A stretch of 64,000 bases of DNA from contig NC_081414.1 in assembly GCF_030272615.1 (NCBI RefSeq), positions 660,774,438 to 660,838,437 on the forward strand, written 5' to 3'. Both the position numbers and the translations under genes were made by a program. The DNA comes from Cryptomeria japonica (taxonomy: Eukaryota > Streptophyta > Pinopsida > Cupressales > Cupressaceae). Under the pieces are notes generated by a model. It worked only from the letters and a program-made list of their open reading frames with translations, made no database searches and had not been told where the DNA came from. Shown piece by piece: positions 23,801-37,238 of the stretch. How positions within the stretch are numbered: position 1 is the stretch's first letter; every line of letters begins with the position of its first letter.

Positions 23801-25023
23801 TAATTGTGCCTCACACATGGGATGAGTGCTAACCCAGACTCAGCATGTTGTGAGAAGGCCTATTATGGCAAACCATCATCCTTGTCTTCACAAAAGTATG
23901 TGTGGGTCCACATAACACTTGGATGGGATGGAGGTTCGGATTAGGTTGTCAGGGTAACCCAGTGGATGGGGCCGAAACCTATGAAGACCTGTCATGGTAA
24001 TCATACCAGGTTGTGTGATGACACTTGTCCCCTACATTCGCTAGTGTGTTGTTGTATTGTCTTGATAGGAGCATGTTTGTGGAGTTGTCCTATTGTTTAC
24101 GCCCTTGTGAGTACCTGGTTTCATGTTAGACCTTGGGTTGCGATGGCTTAGATTTGTGGATGCTCCAGTGGACCTTTGTAATTTCTTCTATTATGTTCAG
24201 TTGGATCCTTTAATTTTCATGGATCATTTATATATTTATTGACCGACGTGGTCATTTGTATATTTGTTATGTTTCGCCTTGATAGCAGGATTCTAAATGA
24301 TGTGAACCTCATGTATTCTTAACTTATTTAATTATCAAAGAGGTCTTGCAGTTGAGTAGACCGAGAGATGTAGCCCTCTAGGGGTGAACTCCAAGATCAA
24401 TTAGGTTTTATGTGATGCTTATGTCTTTATATTCCTTTTTGGTTTTAGTATGTATGGATGGCATCATGTTAGAATGTTTGAAGTGGTTTATATGAAATTA
24501 ATCTTAAATACATGTATGCAGTTGTCTTTTTAATGCAGTAATTAGATCATGAAAGAATGTAGTTTTGAACAATAGAATGCATTCAATTATTGATAATGAA
24601 ATTAAGTATGCATGGAAAGATCTCATTAGTATATGATGAAATTCAAGTGTGTTATCAAATTAGATGCATGGCTTATATTTTAATGAAATCTTGAACGTAA
24701 GGTATGAGTAAATCTTAATGGATGAACATTATCTTGTGATATAAATTTTCATCTTACTGAAAGAAATTATCCTTGTTTAAGAATTATCTCGTTATAAGAT
24801 AATCAACTTATTGGATTAATTAGTGTGAGTTAAGTGAAATGTGGAATTAAGTAATCACGTTGGGAAACTCTTTAGGTGTTAGTTGATGTCTTCCGCTATG
24901 TAATCTGAACTTTGATATCTCATTGTACCATTATGATGTGTTTAACTTTTAAAAAAAAATCATTTGCACTCTATTCTTGTGTTTTGGCTTTATCCCTTTG
25001 GGGTTTCCTGGCGGGGCATTACA
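20852..25023 (+). repeat. 5' LTR of A (4172 bp)
   Basis: It starts TGTAGTACCCCTG, ends GGCGGGGCATTACA and is followed by the primer site. It matches 30117-31842 plus 46039-46914 with about 95% identity by eye. It is AT-rich throughout except for a GC-rich inverted-repeat module at 22388-22568 and an adjoining TA microsatellite near 22573-22622. No ORF above about 85 codons is present. Confidence 0.9.
22388..22568. repeat. GC-rich GGTAGC/GCTACC inverted-repeat module in A 5' LTR
   Basis: Within an AT-rich LTR, about 180 bp hold roughly ten short GGTAG or CTACC words in both orientations, such as GGTAGCTCGCTACC and GGTAGCAGCGCTACC, able to fold into nested hairpins. They are followed by two CACGTG cores (22543-22548 and 22555-22560) in a near palindrome. 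The same module is in the 3' LTR at 31663-31842. Confidence 0.8.
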
Positions 25024-25025
25024 TT

Positions 25026-25037
25026 TGGTATCAGAGC
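25026..25037 (+). other. primer binding site of A (tRNA-iMet)
   Basis: TGGTATCAGAGC lies two bases after the LTR end, a perfect match to the usual plant initiator-Met primer site. It fixes A in plus orientation. Confidence 0.92.
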
Positions 25038-26304
25038 AAAGTTGCAAACACTGGGATCTCTGGTTTCATTGTGCCCTTTGTTGGTGTGAGGTGTATTGAC
25101 CTTATGTTGTATGCTTGTTCTCCTTTTTGTATGTGTGTGATTGAGCAGACCTTAACTTGTGTGTAACGTGTGTATTCACACCTTGTTTTCACCTTCTTGA
25201 TGTTGGTGCTTTGGAGTGATTATATGTGCTTTGTTTTCTTATTGATATCTTGGTCTACGATTAGTCACTCTGAAAGAGAGTCATATGTACCTTATTGATT
25301 GCTATGCTCTTTAGACTAATCCTTTGGGCTGGTCAGTTCTTGTCTTTAATCTGAAAGTATGAAATGTGCTTGTTTAAGATTATGATCTAACTTAGTGTTG
25401 TTCGCTTGAAGGACTAGTATGGCAAATATTGAATGCTTATTTTGTAGCAAATTGAATGATTATAACCCTTCCTCCTCTCTCTCTCTAGAAATTAAATGTT
25501 TGGGATATGTGTAATTATCTCCGATTTGAGTTTTCCTTTTTACGAGAGATAAGGGTGTGACTTCTTGAGCCCTTGTGTGAGCCTTATGACGCTTATGTGT
25601 CTTTAGATTATAAAAGGGCTTTGGGCTGAAAGTAATATTGGTTATTGGGAGGAAAATGTATGTTTACATTAAAGAATTCTCCATGTGTAATGTAGGAGTA
25701 ACATAATTAAATTATATCTTAAGTAATGTGTATCAGTATGCGAATAGTTGTTATGTGAAACTGCTTTGTTTGTAAAAGAAGTATAAAAAGGGAACATGTT
25801 ATAGTAGCTTCGAGAGTGTATTAATGTGTTCCACGAAAGATTGTTTATGTGTTTCAATAAACCAGTTTGATTGAGGATCTATTTTAATAATGCTCCATTG
25901 AACTTGCTTCTGGATATATTTAATTGCCTTATTATGTTTAGAAAGTGCGAATGAAAAGCAATTTGATGTGCATGCATTAATATGTATTATTTTGTTGATA
26001 GCTCCTCGCTTACCTTTTGATCGTAATTTTATTTTCAATGATAGGTTGGAGATTATGATATATTATTGTATTGAATTAAGAATAGTGAGTATTCTCAAGA
26101 GGTTCATTATTATCAAAGATTGTCTATCTTGATCTCTTATTCGGAAAACTAGAACATTCTATTGCAACCATAATAATTGGAAATGTCATGTTAGGTTGTT
26201 TGGCATCCTTCTAAAATGGTAGCAAAATGATAACCGTGAAATTAAAATGATAGGCCTATAGTGAGAAATTTTAGTATATAGTGTGATCTTGTTGATCTTG
26301 TGTC

Positions 26305-27755
26305 TGATAACACAATGATGAACAAATAGTACCCAACCGGTACTAAGAGGGGGGGATGAATCAGTACAGGCAAAAACACACTCTTGAACCAATTTGTCTG
26401 CAGACACTGTGCATTGACAGACAAACAGTGACACCGGTCCTTAAACAGAGTACAACCGGCAAAACCCAAAATAACTGAGACCAGCATAAACCGGTTGACA
26501 ATTATCTTCTCATACAATCTAACACTTCATTTCCATTTCACCCTAATGCATGAACAGGTAATCTACCATCAAAGATATACATATAAGCAACTAGATCAAC
26601 ATGATTCATTACTAGACAGAAAACAATATAGCATCACATGAAAAAGACATCACACATGACACACATATTTTTCATGTGGAAACCCAACTAGGAAAAACCA
26701 CAGTGGGGATGAATACCCACAAGCTTGTTTTTGAACTCTTTAGAAGTCTGCCCTGTTAGGAGCCTTGTCTGGTTAAAAACTGATACAATGGGTTTTGTTA
26801 GGAACCGATCCTATTAGGGATCACCCAGTTAAGGGATGGCTAAAATACCTGGTTAAGGGTTAAACCCTGTTAAAGGTTACCTTGTTAGAGGATTTCAAGA
26901 ACTCAATGGTTTTGAGTCACCCTGTTAAAGGATTTACAGCAAGCCTGTTAAAGCTACCCTATTAAGGGATTTCTCAACTATTGAAGTGGTTAGAGATCAA
27001 CAAGTATTACAATGATCTGGTAATAGCACTCAATGCCAATGCAGATCCACTTAAGCTCCTCTCCACCTTCTACACTTACACTCTGCAGGTATCACTTCTC
27101 TCCATTGGTCTGGCAAGAATCACGTATCTCTTCTCTTGGATACACACACACAACTTTTTCCAACAACCCTAGAAAGAGTCACAACATCGACCTTATAGGA
27201 TAGATAGGCCGGTAGCATAAACCCTAAACCCTAAACCTATTAGGTTAAGGAATTCAAATGGTTCAATCCTGACCATTGAGCACACTGCATTAATCTCCAT
27301 TGTTCGTTGTCCATCGATTTCATGGTGGCTGATAACCCATCACATGTTATCACCATTTACAGACTTCGCATATTATCGAGGTAGATAGGAACAATATTCT
27401 TCATGCAAGATACTTCACACACAAGGCTTACGTGTCAACACGATCTGTTCTTTGTTGTCATGCTAACTCATCATACAAAGTCACCGGTTGAGCCATACAA
27501 GCTTGAAGCACTTCAACTGGAAACCCTAAAGTTGAGATTACCAACCAGTAGTCATACAATGCTTCCATGTGCCGGTTCCCATAACCATATGCCAGTTCAC
27601 CTTGAACAAGCACACCGCTTCACTTTGGCACAAATGCCAGTTCACAGTGTTATACCGGTTCTCACATATATCGGTTCTCACCTCTTCAGCATATTGACAT
27701 CAATGACAACATACAATGTCATTATGTCCTCATACTGGTTCACATAATGCCAATA
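26305..27755 (-). mobile_element. solo LTR S3 (family of copia element C) inside A
   Basis: A 1451-bp block starts (plus strand) TGATAACACAATG and ends ATGCCAATA (CCAACA expected). It is flanked by GTGTC (26300-26304) and ATGTC (27756-27760), a target duplication with one change. The empty site is visible in B near 52245-52255. It matches the LTR of element C (46915-46943 plus 59060-60532), including the G-run after GGTAC, the CACAGTGGGGATGAATACCC segment and the telomere-like AAACCCTA repeats. It is in minus orientation. Confidence 0.9.
27219..27237. repeat. telomere-like (AAACCCT) repeats in S3
   Basis: Two and a half plant telomere-type units AAACCCT sit in the LTR. The same is found at the equivalent place in C's LTR (59936-59953). 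Such telo-box words occur in plant promoters, so this may be a promoter element rather than telomeric DNA. Confidence 0.6.
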
Positions 27756-30104
27756 ATGTCTTTGTAGGAAATAGTTGGATTATCAAACTCTCTTTTCCTT
27801 CTCTTTGCCTAGATTATAAGATTTTTAGAAATGCTACAAAGAATGCATTGATTTAAATAGAATGTTTATAAAACATGTGAAATTGTATTGTTGCATTTTG
27901 GCTTGATATTGAAAGATGGAAGTCTTAAGCTTTGGAAAAGAAATTTGCATAGTTAGTAATGTGGTTATGAATGCTTGCTTATGTAATTGTGAATTGTTAA
28001 TAATTTTAGTACTTGTATCTAGAGTAAACTTGATTCAGTTATTCATGTGGAAAGCATAATTAAAATCTTCCTTGAGTAGATGATAGCGTACTAAAAAGTA
28101 CTCCCTGTAAATGTGCCTAAACCAGTACTGGTGTATTCGGGTGTATTGTAAGAAACCAATGCTTATTATATGTGCCCATGGGTTGGTGAAGTAATCAACC
28201 ATGGAGGATATGTTTCTTATGAGTATAGGAACCATACTGTTTATGTGATGTTGCTTATTTGTTCCCCTACTGAGTACCAAACCTCGGGTTGTGGGTAATT
28301 TAGTATGTTAAGGGGTAGTATTCGAAGTCACCATTCCTTGAATAGTATGGATTGGCATACGAGTAATGTCAATGCGAAGCAACTTTAGCTTCTCTATTTC
28401 GAGGAATGATATAGTTATACTATAAGACTGTATCAAAGGTGTACTCAATACTTTCCCTTTTGATGAATCTATTTATAGGTTTATGTGTGGTAGCCTATTC
28501 CTTTCCTTTATTTAAGCATAGTGATGGTGTATTTTGGAGGATCCTTTGTCTTGTCTTCATGAAAGGTAGGTTTATCCATATGAGCTGCAGTTAGTATGTG
28601 TTGGTGGACATGTGGGTGGACCTTAGTCATGTATACCTCTGGCTTATAGTGAGTATCCTTATAGATATTTCTCTATGCGGGACGTGACCTGCACGTGCTT
28701 GTTTCCGCAAGGTACACTACCATATGGGATACGTCCATTGCGTGTCTTCTCCGCTTGGGGTATTGCCATGTCATGTGATGACGTGATGCGGGGTGATGCC
28801 AAGGTGCACACTACCATGATGTGTGGGTGTGTGACTTGGCCACACCACATGATGATCTACTACGACAGTTTTTTTTTTTCAATTGTTCCTTCCTTCCTCG
28901 CTGGTGGCTAGATGCTAGTCACATAGTGATGTTATGTGCAGTTGTGATATTCTTATTTATTTCTTTTTGGACCAGAAATTTATTCTACTTTGACTTTGAA
29001 GGTTTAGCCACAATCTTGTGATCTTTTGCTTACTTGATTTGGTGTTGTGAATTCTGGATTATTTTCTTGCCTTACTGTTGGAATTGATGATTTATTATCT
29101 TTATCATCTATACTTTGGTGGCTAAACTGATTTATCCTTATTGTTTTTATATGTTGGTCTTGTGTTGAAATGTGAAATTCCTCTCCATGGATGTATGAGA
29201 CGATCTTGGTAGAGTGTGTACAAGGAAGTAGACGTAAGGAACCTTGAGGATGGGGGTATGTGAGGCTGTGATGCAGCTAGGATCCACTACCTACCTATGT
29301 GTGGTGACTATCTCTTGGAGGCTAACCACCTTACTCAACAAGGGATGTTCACGAAGGTCTTGTATGGAAGGTAGCACCGCTATGGTGTGCCCTAGCACCA
29401 TCGAGCCTTGAGTGAGATATTGGATATTTATGATCATTCTATTGTTATGAGATCGGGCTCAAAGATGCTGATCGTGCATGTTATCTTTGACCGAGCATTA
29501 GACATGCTCCCATGTGGCCTTTTGAGTTGTGCATTCTAGTTATATGGATGGTCTTTATGTGTATCATGGAGTAAATTGTGTTAATTTGTCACTATGTTAT
29601 GGGACATAGTCTTTGGAAAGGTTTTCATATGCTTGGCAAGTGTAAACAATTGAGTTATCTATGTTGCTCTTATTTCATGGAAGTTAACTTGGTTATAGAA
29701 ATTGAATTTTGAAGTTAGTTCTATGCGATAAAGTTTTATGAAAAAGATGTATTGGTAAAGGAAGTTGATCTTAATGGCATATTTTCTGGTCATATTTGGT
29801 AGATGATTATGGTAATTGTGGTTTACCTCTTTGTAATGCATTAACTTGGTGTGATAGAAGGGAGAAAATTCTTGTTTCTCTACTATGATTGTGGATAATT
29901 CCTAGAATGTTATAAGAAATGTATGGATTTAGATGTATCTTGCTAATGGATAATGGCATTCGTAAAGGATTTAGCAGTAATGTTTCATTTATTTATGGAA
30001 ACATTCCTATGTGCAATTTAATATTTGTTGAATGAGTTTCAGGGCTTATGTGTGCGACATGTTCTTCATCTAGCCTTACGACTTCCAGGAGTAAGTCAGA
30101 ACCT

Positions 30105-30116
30105 AGGGGGGAAGAA
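30105..30116 (+). other. polypurine tract of A
   Basis: AGGGGGGAAGAA directly precedes the TG start of the 3' LTR. Element B has the corresponding GGGGGGGAGAAA at 54731-54742. Confidence 0.85.
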
Positions 30117-31842
30117 TGTAGTACCCCTGTCCTAATCAATTTCTAATCTCGGTTTGACCTGGGTTAGTTTATCATAATATAATGATTATAGTCAGGTGTT
30201 TTGATTTTAGTGCATACCTGTTAATGTGGTTTTCATACCAATTTGTATGCAAGTTATTAATTCTCCTATTTCATGTCATTATCTCGGGCTAACACTTTCA
30301 TTAAGTTTATATATGTATGCATATATGACTCTTGGTTGTAGGAGATTTTAGGTATAGTATTGCATGGATGTGAGGTTCATCTCCACCTGGGTTCGCAGGT
30401 TTGAGTGTACCTCTTTGACCCATAGAGTTTAGATTAGGTGGTCATAAGACCCTCGTTTGACCATAGTCGTGCTCAAGTGAGCATCATCAGTCGTCGTCGG
30501 TTTTCCCTTTGTTTGGGTATGCGAGTCGTCTATCTGTTTGGTTTTCTTGGGTTGCATGTTTTGTGTGTGGTTTAATCGAGTAATTAATCCTTAATCTCTA
30601 ATTTGATTTAATGTGTGTTTTTGCATTAGTATTTTGGGGACTAAATTAAATAGGCTACATTTTTATGTGACTAATCGTTAATTGAATTGCTCAATTCAGG
30701 TTGGTAGCAAGTTCAATTACAGGGTTAATTTTAAATTTATTATGTTTATGTTGTTGAAAAAGAAAGATTTAAATTTAATTGCAATAGAATTAATTTAATC
30801 TTGTTGGCATTTTGGAAATAGAAAGGTTAATTTCAGTTAATTGAGGAAATCAATTTTAAATTGAAAAGGAAGTTAATATATTGATATAGTTGGAAAGAAA
30901 GAATTTGAAGATTTATTTTAAATAAAATATTTTAATTCCAAAAATAAAATTTTTGGTCAAACTTCTCCCATTTAACCTAGATTTTTGGAAAAATATGGGA
31001 GGTTGATTTTCTTTGGAAAATATTTTGGGAAATATTTTTGGATGGAAAAATTTGGGGGTTTTGGGAGGAGAAGGAAATTCTTGAGCTGGAGAATTGGGCT
31101 CTTCTTCAATCTTGCCAGGATTGCTGAACCAAGTAGGCCTCTGGTTTAATTCATTGGCTTTTTTGTTTTAAAGAAATTATTTTGGATCTTGAAGAAATCT
31201 GTTTGTGAAGATTAAAAAAAATCTCATCTATTTGGGGGAAAATGAAACAGTTGTAATTTTATTTCCAATCCAAAGCCTTCTTGTTCTATTTCCATTCCAG
31301 GTTTAGATTATGGTTGCTTTGGTTGTTTTAAAATAAAAAATAAACTTGAGTTTCCCATTTACAATAAAAATTTGTATCAATTCCAAATTAATGCTTTCAA
31401 ATTCAAGCTTCAATCAGAGAAATTTGCGTGGGTTTGGATAATGGATGTTAATCCTTATTATTTTGCCAGTATAGTATTGTTTTGGAGAGATTTCCCTTCT
31501 TGTATCTGGGTATTTGGAAAATGTTAGAAACCTATGCTTTCTGAAAAAAAATATTATTTTTTGGTCTCTGGGAGACTGTTTTTTTTTAATTTGTATTTCA
31601 TAGTAAGTAAATTTTTTTTAAAAAAAATAAAAATAAAAAAATAAAAAGAAATATTAATACCCATGTGGCAGGCATAAACCCCCACCACGCGGGAGATAGC
31701 TCGCTACCAAAGGTAGCGGCTACTACCTATTGGTAGTAGCGCTACCAATGGTAGCGAACTACTACCAAAAGGTAGCAGCACTACCATGGGTAGCGTGAGT
31801 TACCAAGGGGGGGCCAACGTGGGGTTCCACGTGGGTACCCTC
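30117..31842 (+). repeat. 3' LTR of A, first segment
   Basis: It starts TGTAGTACCCCTG and matches 20852-22568 of the 5' LTR, including the GGTAGC module (31663-31842). It stops at CCCTC, where chromovirus G is inserted. Confidence 0.9.
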
Positions 31843-34800
31843 TGTCATGCCCAAAATTTAGGCAAGAACGGAATTTTTTTTTTTTTTACAACATAACTTT
31901 TTAAAGCATTAATTTGACAAATATAAAATGCTACAACATGTTTTGTCTTAACTATGTTTAGATTAACTTTATCTACTAGCTCAAATATTCGAAATTAAAT
32001 AAAATTAAATGCGAAATTCTAAGTGGATGATTTTATTGTCTACTCGAATTTTTAAAAAAAATCAACTAACTCAGATAATTAATTAACGCAGACAAAATTA
32101 ACCTCAGAAAGCCATTAATTGATTTTAGAAAGCTAAGTAAAAATCATTCTCCTAGTATCCATTTTAATCCATCATTAAAATATACTTAAATTAATCCATT
32201 TTAATCCATACTTAAAATGTGCTCAAATTAAATTAATTAAAATTAAATCTCAACCCCTTGTTTTTTTGTTTTTTTAAATGATATACCCCTAGGTTGAATT
32301 GAACAAAATAATGTTTACCCCCTTGATTTTATATACTCTTAAAATCTACAACACTAAATAAACATTTAGAATCTAAAGTTATACTTTATTCTTTAATTTC
32401 TACAACTATCTAATTTTATTTTCATAAATGTGTAAATAAATATTTATATTTATATACAAATACATTTCTAAATATATAAATTTAGTTTCCTTAACAATTT
32501 CCCAAACTTTATGGAAATAAGGCCATGCAACCCTAGTTAGGGATTTGCATTATAAAATATCCTTAAAATTAAAAAAAAATTATCATTTCTATTGTCATTA
32601 CCCTAGCCCTACCCGGGCTAGGGTTTTATAATTATATTTCTTTTGATTAACATTTTTTTTGTGCAGGGCCGAATTGGGAACCCCCGGGCGGCGGCCATGG
32701 CTGAGGAGAGGGCGTAGTTTAAGAGGGGGGGGGGGGACACCATGGCCGAAGCCACCCACTGTGCAATGCATAGTAGGCTTGGCCCCACCGACCATTGTGA
32801 GTTGCACAGTGGGAGGTGCTGCCGATCCCTGTGCAAAGCACAGTGGGCTCGGCCCCGAAAAGGCATAAAAAAAATTCTTTTTTTCCTTCTTTTAAAAAAT
32901 AGTTTGTTTACATATATATTTTTTTAAAGTATAATATATATATATATTATATATAATATCCCTTTTAATAGCTATATATATTTATATATGTATATATAAT
33001 ATCCCTTTTAATAGGTATATATATATATATATAAGTTTATTACTTATGTATATATATATAAACATATAAATAAGTGTATTTTGTTTATTTCTAAGAATGA
33101 ATTCCTTTACTCATAGACACAGGTATGCAAATTTGTTTTATATATATATATATATATATATTAAAAATAAATGCACGTTATAACTAGAGTATCAATTTTC
33201 TATACAATAAATATGCAGGTGCTTTTCATCTGTAGCTTATTTAACAGTTTTGATGCTATATTGAGATTAAATCAATTGTGTTTATTTCCCTTTTATCAAA
33301 ATCTTAGTTGCTAAAAGAAAATAAATAGGTTATTTAGTTATTGATTTTCTTTCAGCAAAAATGATGTAAAAGGTAGAATTAAATCACTTAAAACAACACT
33401 CAAGGATCTTAATTATTTCATGTAATCTATTTCTATAGATTTTATTTGATTAAAACTAAAATAGATTAAGATTTTTAGTTTCTCCAATAATTAAATTTAC
33501 AGATTCTGCAATTTCTACAACAACTATTTAGATAACAAATTTAATAAAATCTAACAACAACTAAATCTCATATTTTTTGTAATTAAAATAAAAGACAAAA
33601 TCACAGATAAAAATGAAATCACAGAATTAAATAAAAATGACTTTTATATTTCTATGAACTGATGCATGCAAATCAAATGCATTTCTTTTCAATTAAATAA
33701 AAGAATAAATTTAGCTCATTTCATTCCAAGAAATATTAAATACTCTACAAGATTTAACCTCAACTTTAGGACTAGAACTTAGAAATAAACCATTTATCTT
33801 TTCTGCAAAATAACACGATATTGTCTGCATATATATAACAAATAACATATTCCCAAGTCTGTATTGTTATGTTACAAATAGTCTCTCATTTCAAACAAAT
33901 CAGGACTTTTCAAAGGGTATTAATTACATTTACAACAATTTTCCTCAATCAATATCTTCTGCCATAACCGCATACCCTGATATTTCTTCTAACAATCTGC
34001 AAATAAATTAAAACTATGACCATGGAGTTCTCACCTCCCAGCCTAGGCTAACTGGTAGCCACCCTCGAGCTTGGAGAACCAAGCCCTAGACAGGTAACAA
34101 ACATGCAAACACAAAAGATAGAATACACACAAACTAAAACACATCCCAACCTAGGCTACACTGCACCACACATTGTGATGTCTTTTTTAAGGGTGGTAGT
34201 GGACCAAGTACCCTGAGGAGAACTGCAAGTATGGAAAAACATGTAGCCACCTCTTGGCAACCAAATATATCAAGTATAGCAACCCCTTATTCCTTATGCC
34301 CCCCTAATGCATTCATGCCTTATTTACCTCCTTATGACCCCCAATGCATAAACAAGCCATGCAGCAAGGGTCACATAAAATCACTTGTGATCGCTCTCCT
34401 AACAAGAGTCTCTCACTCGAGGGTTGTCACTTCTACCACCCACAAGATCCTCCTCTCTCCTAAGAGAAGGAGGTCTTGATTACACCCAAAAACACATACA
34501 ATGTATAAACACAAAATACCAAATAAATTTCCAAGAGAACATGCAAGGAAACTAGTCTTTTACACAATCATTACTTTCAAAACACATGCAATAAGAAATC
34601 CATTATAAGAAAGATACAACCAACCTTAATCTGCTCAAAGGTATGCTAGTTTTGTTGAGGATGAGCAACCCAATTCCACAGTTCTTCTCTTTCTACCCTT
34701 AGCCAAAATTCTCAAACCAAATTCTTTCTTTTTCTTTACAAAATTCTTTTGTCTCAAAAAATGGAGAGTGGGTGATTACCCACTAATTTTCTAATTCTTG

Positions 34801-35852
34801 CTTAAGAAGCCCATTGTGAGAGTTCTCACAAGTTTCTAAAAACTAAAAAGGAAGGTAAGGTAAAATGGGAAAGGGAACTCTCATTCAAAAAGGAAGGTTT
34901 ACAACTAGGTTCAAGTTTTCTAATTTCAATTTTCGCACAACTTAGAAAAGTCACTTTTTAGGGTATCTAAAAGGTCACATGGGAGTAGAAACTTGCCTAA
35001 AATTACCCCTAACCCTTAGGTATACCTTATGGGCTTTAGGAAACCCTATTAAACTACCCCTAGGTGTCCATTTAACCCTTTTTTAACCCCTCTGAAGTTT
35101 ATTTTCAGGTCAAACGTATGTTGACCATCCCAAAGATTCTTTTCCCAAGGCATTTATGATATCACATTACATTAATTGAGAAAGCTATAGTTAAACAATT
35201 CCCACCAAGAGACAAATTTAAAAATTCAAACATAAATCCACACGTGTCAAGTGACACAAATAAAATACTTTTACAAATTTATACATGAAATCGTGTCTCT
35301 TGTGGATTTTACATAAATCAATTAAATAACACTTAACACACATGCATCATTTATTGTTACGAATAAAATACAACACAAATGGGGTGTTGTCTCTCCAAAT
35401 AGACAAACCCTAGCTTTACGAACATACATAGGTCTAGGTTTGGTTCTTCATTATATTTCCATGGTCACATGGATAATTTCCTGCACATCTCAATTTACAC
35501 ATTAGTAGCTTCAAGCAACCTCATGTAATATAAATCACAAGAATAATAATACACATCATCACTTGCATACAATTTACATCTAAACAATTCAATACATCAT
35601 ATTTCTATCATCATAGTAAAGTCCTGCAAATTCAATAATGACATTTATCACCACAAATTCATCCTATTCAAAAATCATGTAGTGTTCTATATCATAAAGC
35701 ATATAAATAAAGCATCAACATATAGCAATGTTATCCAAATCATGGAATCATATAAGTTCTAAATCCATAATGCATAAAAAAATAAAGCATCCATAATAGT
35801 CTCATCATAAAAATCACTGAAATGTCAGACTGAGTCGAGGTGGGGCCTCACA
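31843..35852 (-). repeat. left (3') LTR of G (4010 bp)
   Basis: On the plus strand it runs from TGTCATGCCC to GGGGCCTCACA. It is AT-rich, with a GC-rich module at 32665-32868 and TA microsatellites near 32935-33060 and 33140-33162. It contains no significant ORF; short frames such as 34231-34479 recur in the other LTR simply because the DNA is repeated. Confidence 0.92.
32757..32850. repeat. 34-bp hairpin repeats, 3 units, in G left LTR
   Basis: Three imperfect units begin near 32759, 32795 and 32829, each built on a CTGTGCA...TGCACAG-type inverted repeat followed by GTGGG. The right LTR has six units at the same place. Confidence 0.75.
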
Positions 35853-35864
35853 CCTTCCCCCTCT
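35853..35864 (-). other. polypurine tract of G
   Basis: On the minus strand AGAGGGGGAAGG directly precedes the TGTGAGGCC start of the 3' LTR. Confidence 0.85.
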
Positions 35865-36371
35865 AGGCATGAACTTCCTCCTGGAGTTCATCAAAGAGGT
35901 GGGGGTACTCTGATCTCAGACGTGCTGCATCCTCCCATGAAGCTGTAACCTCATCATAACAATCCCACTGGACCCTAACCTGGTCCAACGTCCGGCATGC
36001 CAAAATGCAAATGGGCTCCAAAGCTAGCTGCCCGTCTGACTCCACCTGCAAGGAATCCCAATCTAAAATATGAGACTTATCATTGATATATTTTCTTAAA
36101 ACTTATACATGAAACACATCGTGGATGTGTGACAGGCTAGGTGGCAATGCTAAATGGTAGGCAACTGGGCCTATCCTCTCAAGGATCTCAAAAGGTCCTA
36201 CAAAGTGAGGTGCGAGCTTAGAACCCTTTCCATAATGGATTGGACTCTTATGCGGCCACACTCTCAAGAAGACTCTGTCTCCAACCAAGTAGCTACAATC
36301 TATCCTTTTCGCATCAGCATATTTCTTCTATCTATCCTGAGCCTCTCTAAGACGCTGCCTAATCAAATCCA
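35863..36371 (-). pseudogene. G integrase C-terminus with chromodomain
   Basis: From about 36320 downward comes a VGDRVFLRVWPHKSPIHYGK-type integrase C-terminal motif (near 36285-36227), then LAPHFVGPFEILERIGPVAYHLALPP and HDVFHV (near 36108). After a stop at 36103-36105 the same frame continues into a chromodomain-like tail (ILACRTLDQVRVQWDC, ASWEDAARLRSEYPHLF) that ends at TAG 35863-35865. The pattern of R--L followed by V-VQW, A-WED and YP-LF is typical of the chromodomain tail in plant chromoviruses. Confidence 0.82.
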
Positions 36372-37238
36372 CCTATTGTTCCATATCCTGAACTATCTCA
36401 AGACCAATAGCAACTCTATCCTCTATGCGATCCCAACTCAACGGTGTTCTGCAAGGCTTGTCGTATAATGCCTGGTAGGGTGGCATCCCCAAAGAAGTGT
36501 GATGCCCATTGTTATAGGCAAACTCCACTAAGGGAAGGTACTCTTCCCATCTGGTCTGATGATCCATGACGTGCATGCGAAGCATATCCTCTAACACCTG
36601 ATTAACCCTCTTTGTCTGACCATCCATTTTCGGGTGATAGGCTGTACTAAAATTGAGCTTAGTGCCCATAGCTGTCTGTAATGACTTCCGAAAGAAAGAA
36701 GTGAAGAGGTAATCTCTATCAAAAATAATCTTGCATGGCACACCATGAAGTCTGACAATGTCTCGCAAGAACACCTATGCTACTGCTGGTGCTATGAAGG
36801 TAGTTCGAATGGTGAAAAGTGAGCCACTTTGGTCAGCTTGTCAACTGTCACCAAGATGGTATCATGGCGATGAGAAGACATAGGAAGACCAATGATGAAA
36901 TCCATGGATATAGTATCCCACTTCCACTCTGGTATAGCATGAGACTGGAGCAACCCCCCTGGATGGCAGTGCTCCGCCTTTACTCTCTGACACTCGAGGC
37001 ATCGAGCTACTATCTCAGCAATGAGCTGCCGCATTCCTGGCCAATGATATAACTGCCTCAAGTCAGCATGCAACTTTTTAACTCCGGGATGCACTGCATA
37101 AGGAGCTCTATGAGCCTCTGTGATAATGAACTCTCATAATTCCCCGGAGGAAGGTACATAGATGCACCCTCTATGGCGTAATAGTCCATCGGACTCCAAA
37201 GAATAATCCACATATTTCCCCTCTAGAGTAACCTGAGA
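36372..37238 (-). pseudogene. G integrase core, catalytic Glu lost
   Basis: The zinc-binding half (37094 downward) shows HPGVKKLHADLRQLYHWPGM and CLECQRVK. The core begins with TISMDFIIGLP (first Asp). After a frameshift near 36785 it continues from 36774 with GVPCKIIFDRDYLF (second Asp) and DGQTKRVNQ. The residue at 36612-36610 is Lys (AAA) where the family has the catalytic Glu (GQTERVN), so the enzyme is dead even without the frame lesions. Confidence 0.88.

Larger units (their letters stand above)
25024..30116 (+). other. non-coding interior of A (holds solo LTR S3)
   Basis: Apart from S3 (26305-27755) this is about 3.6 kb with no open frame above about 85 codons and no Gag or Pol motif in any frame. 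It aligns along its length with the interior of B (51194-54742), including a GC-richer segment near 28650-28860 (B: 53205-53475) rich in CATGTCATG- and ACGTGATG-type words. Conservation between two separately inserted elements suggests a non-coding role such as RNA packaging or dimerisation, but that is inference. Confidence 0.75.

Noticed and set aside
27219-27237. Interstitial telomere sequence
   Set aside because: Only two and a half units, and present at the same LTR position in C, so it is part of the LTR rather than a telomere remnant.
32935-33060. TA-rich tracts as possible replication origin or MAR
   Set aside because: Simple TA microsatellites inside LTRs; nothing further supports a specific function.
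34231-34479. 82-88 codon ORF repeated at 34231 and 44394
   Set aside because: Similarity is explained by both being in the two LTRs of G; no codon-level constraint is visible and no domain.
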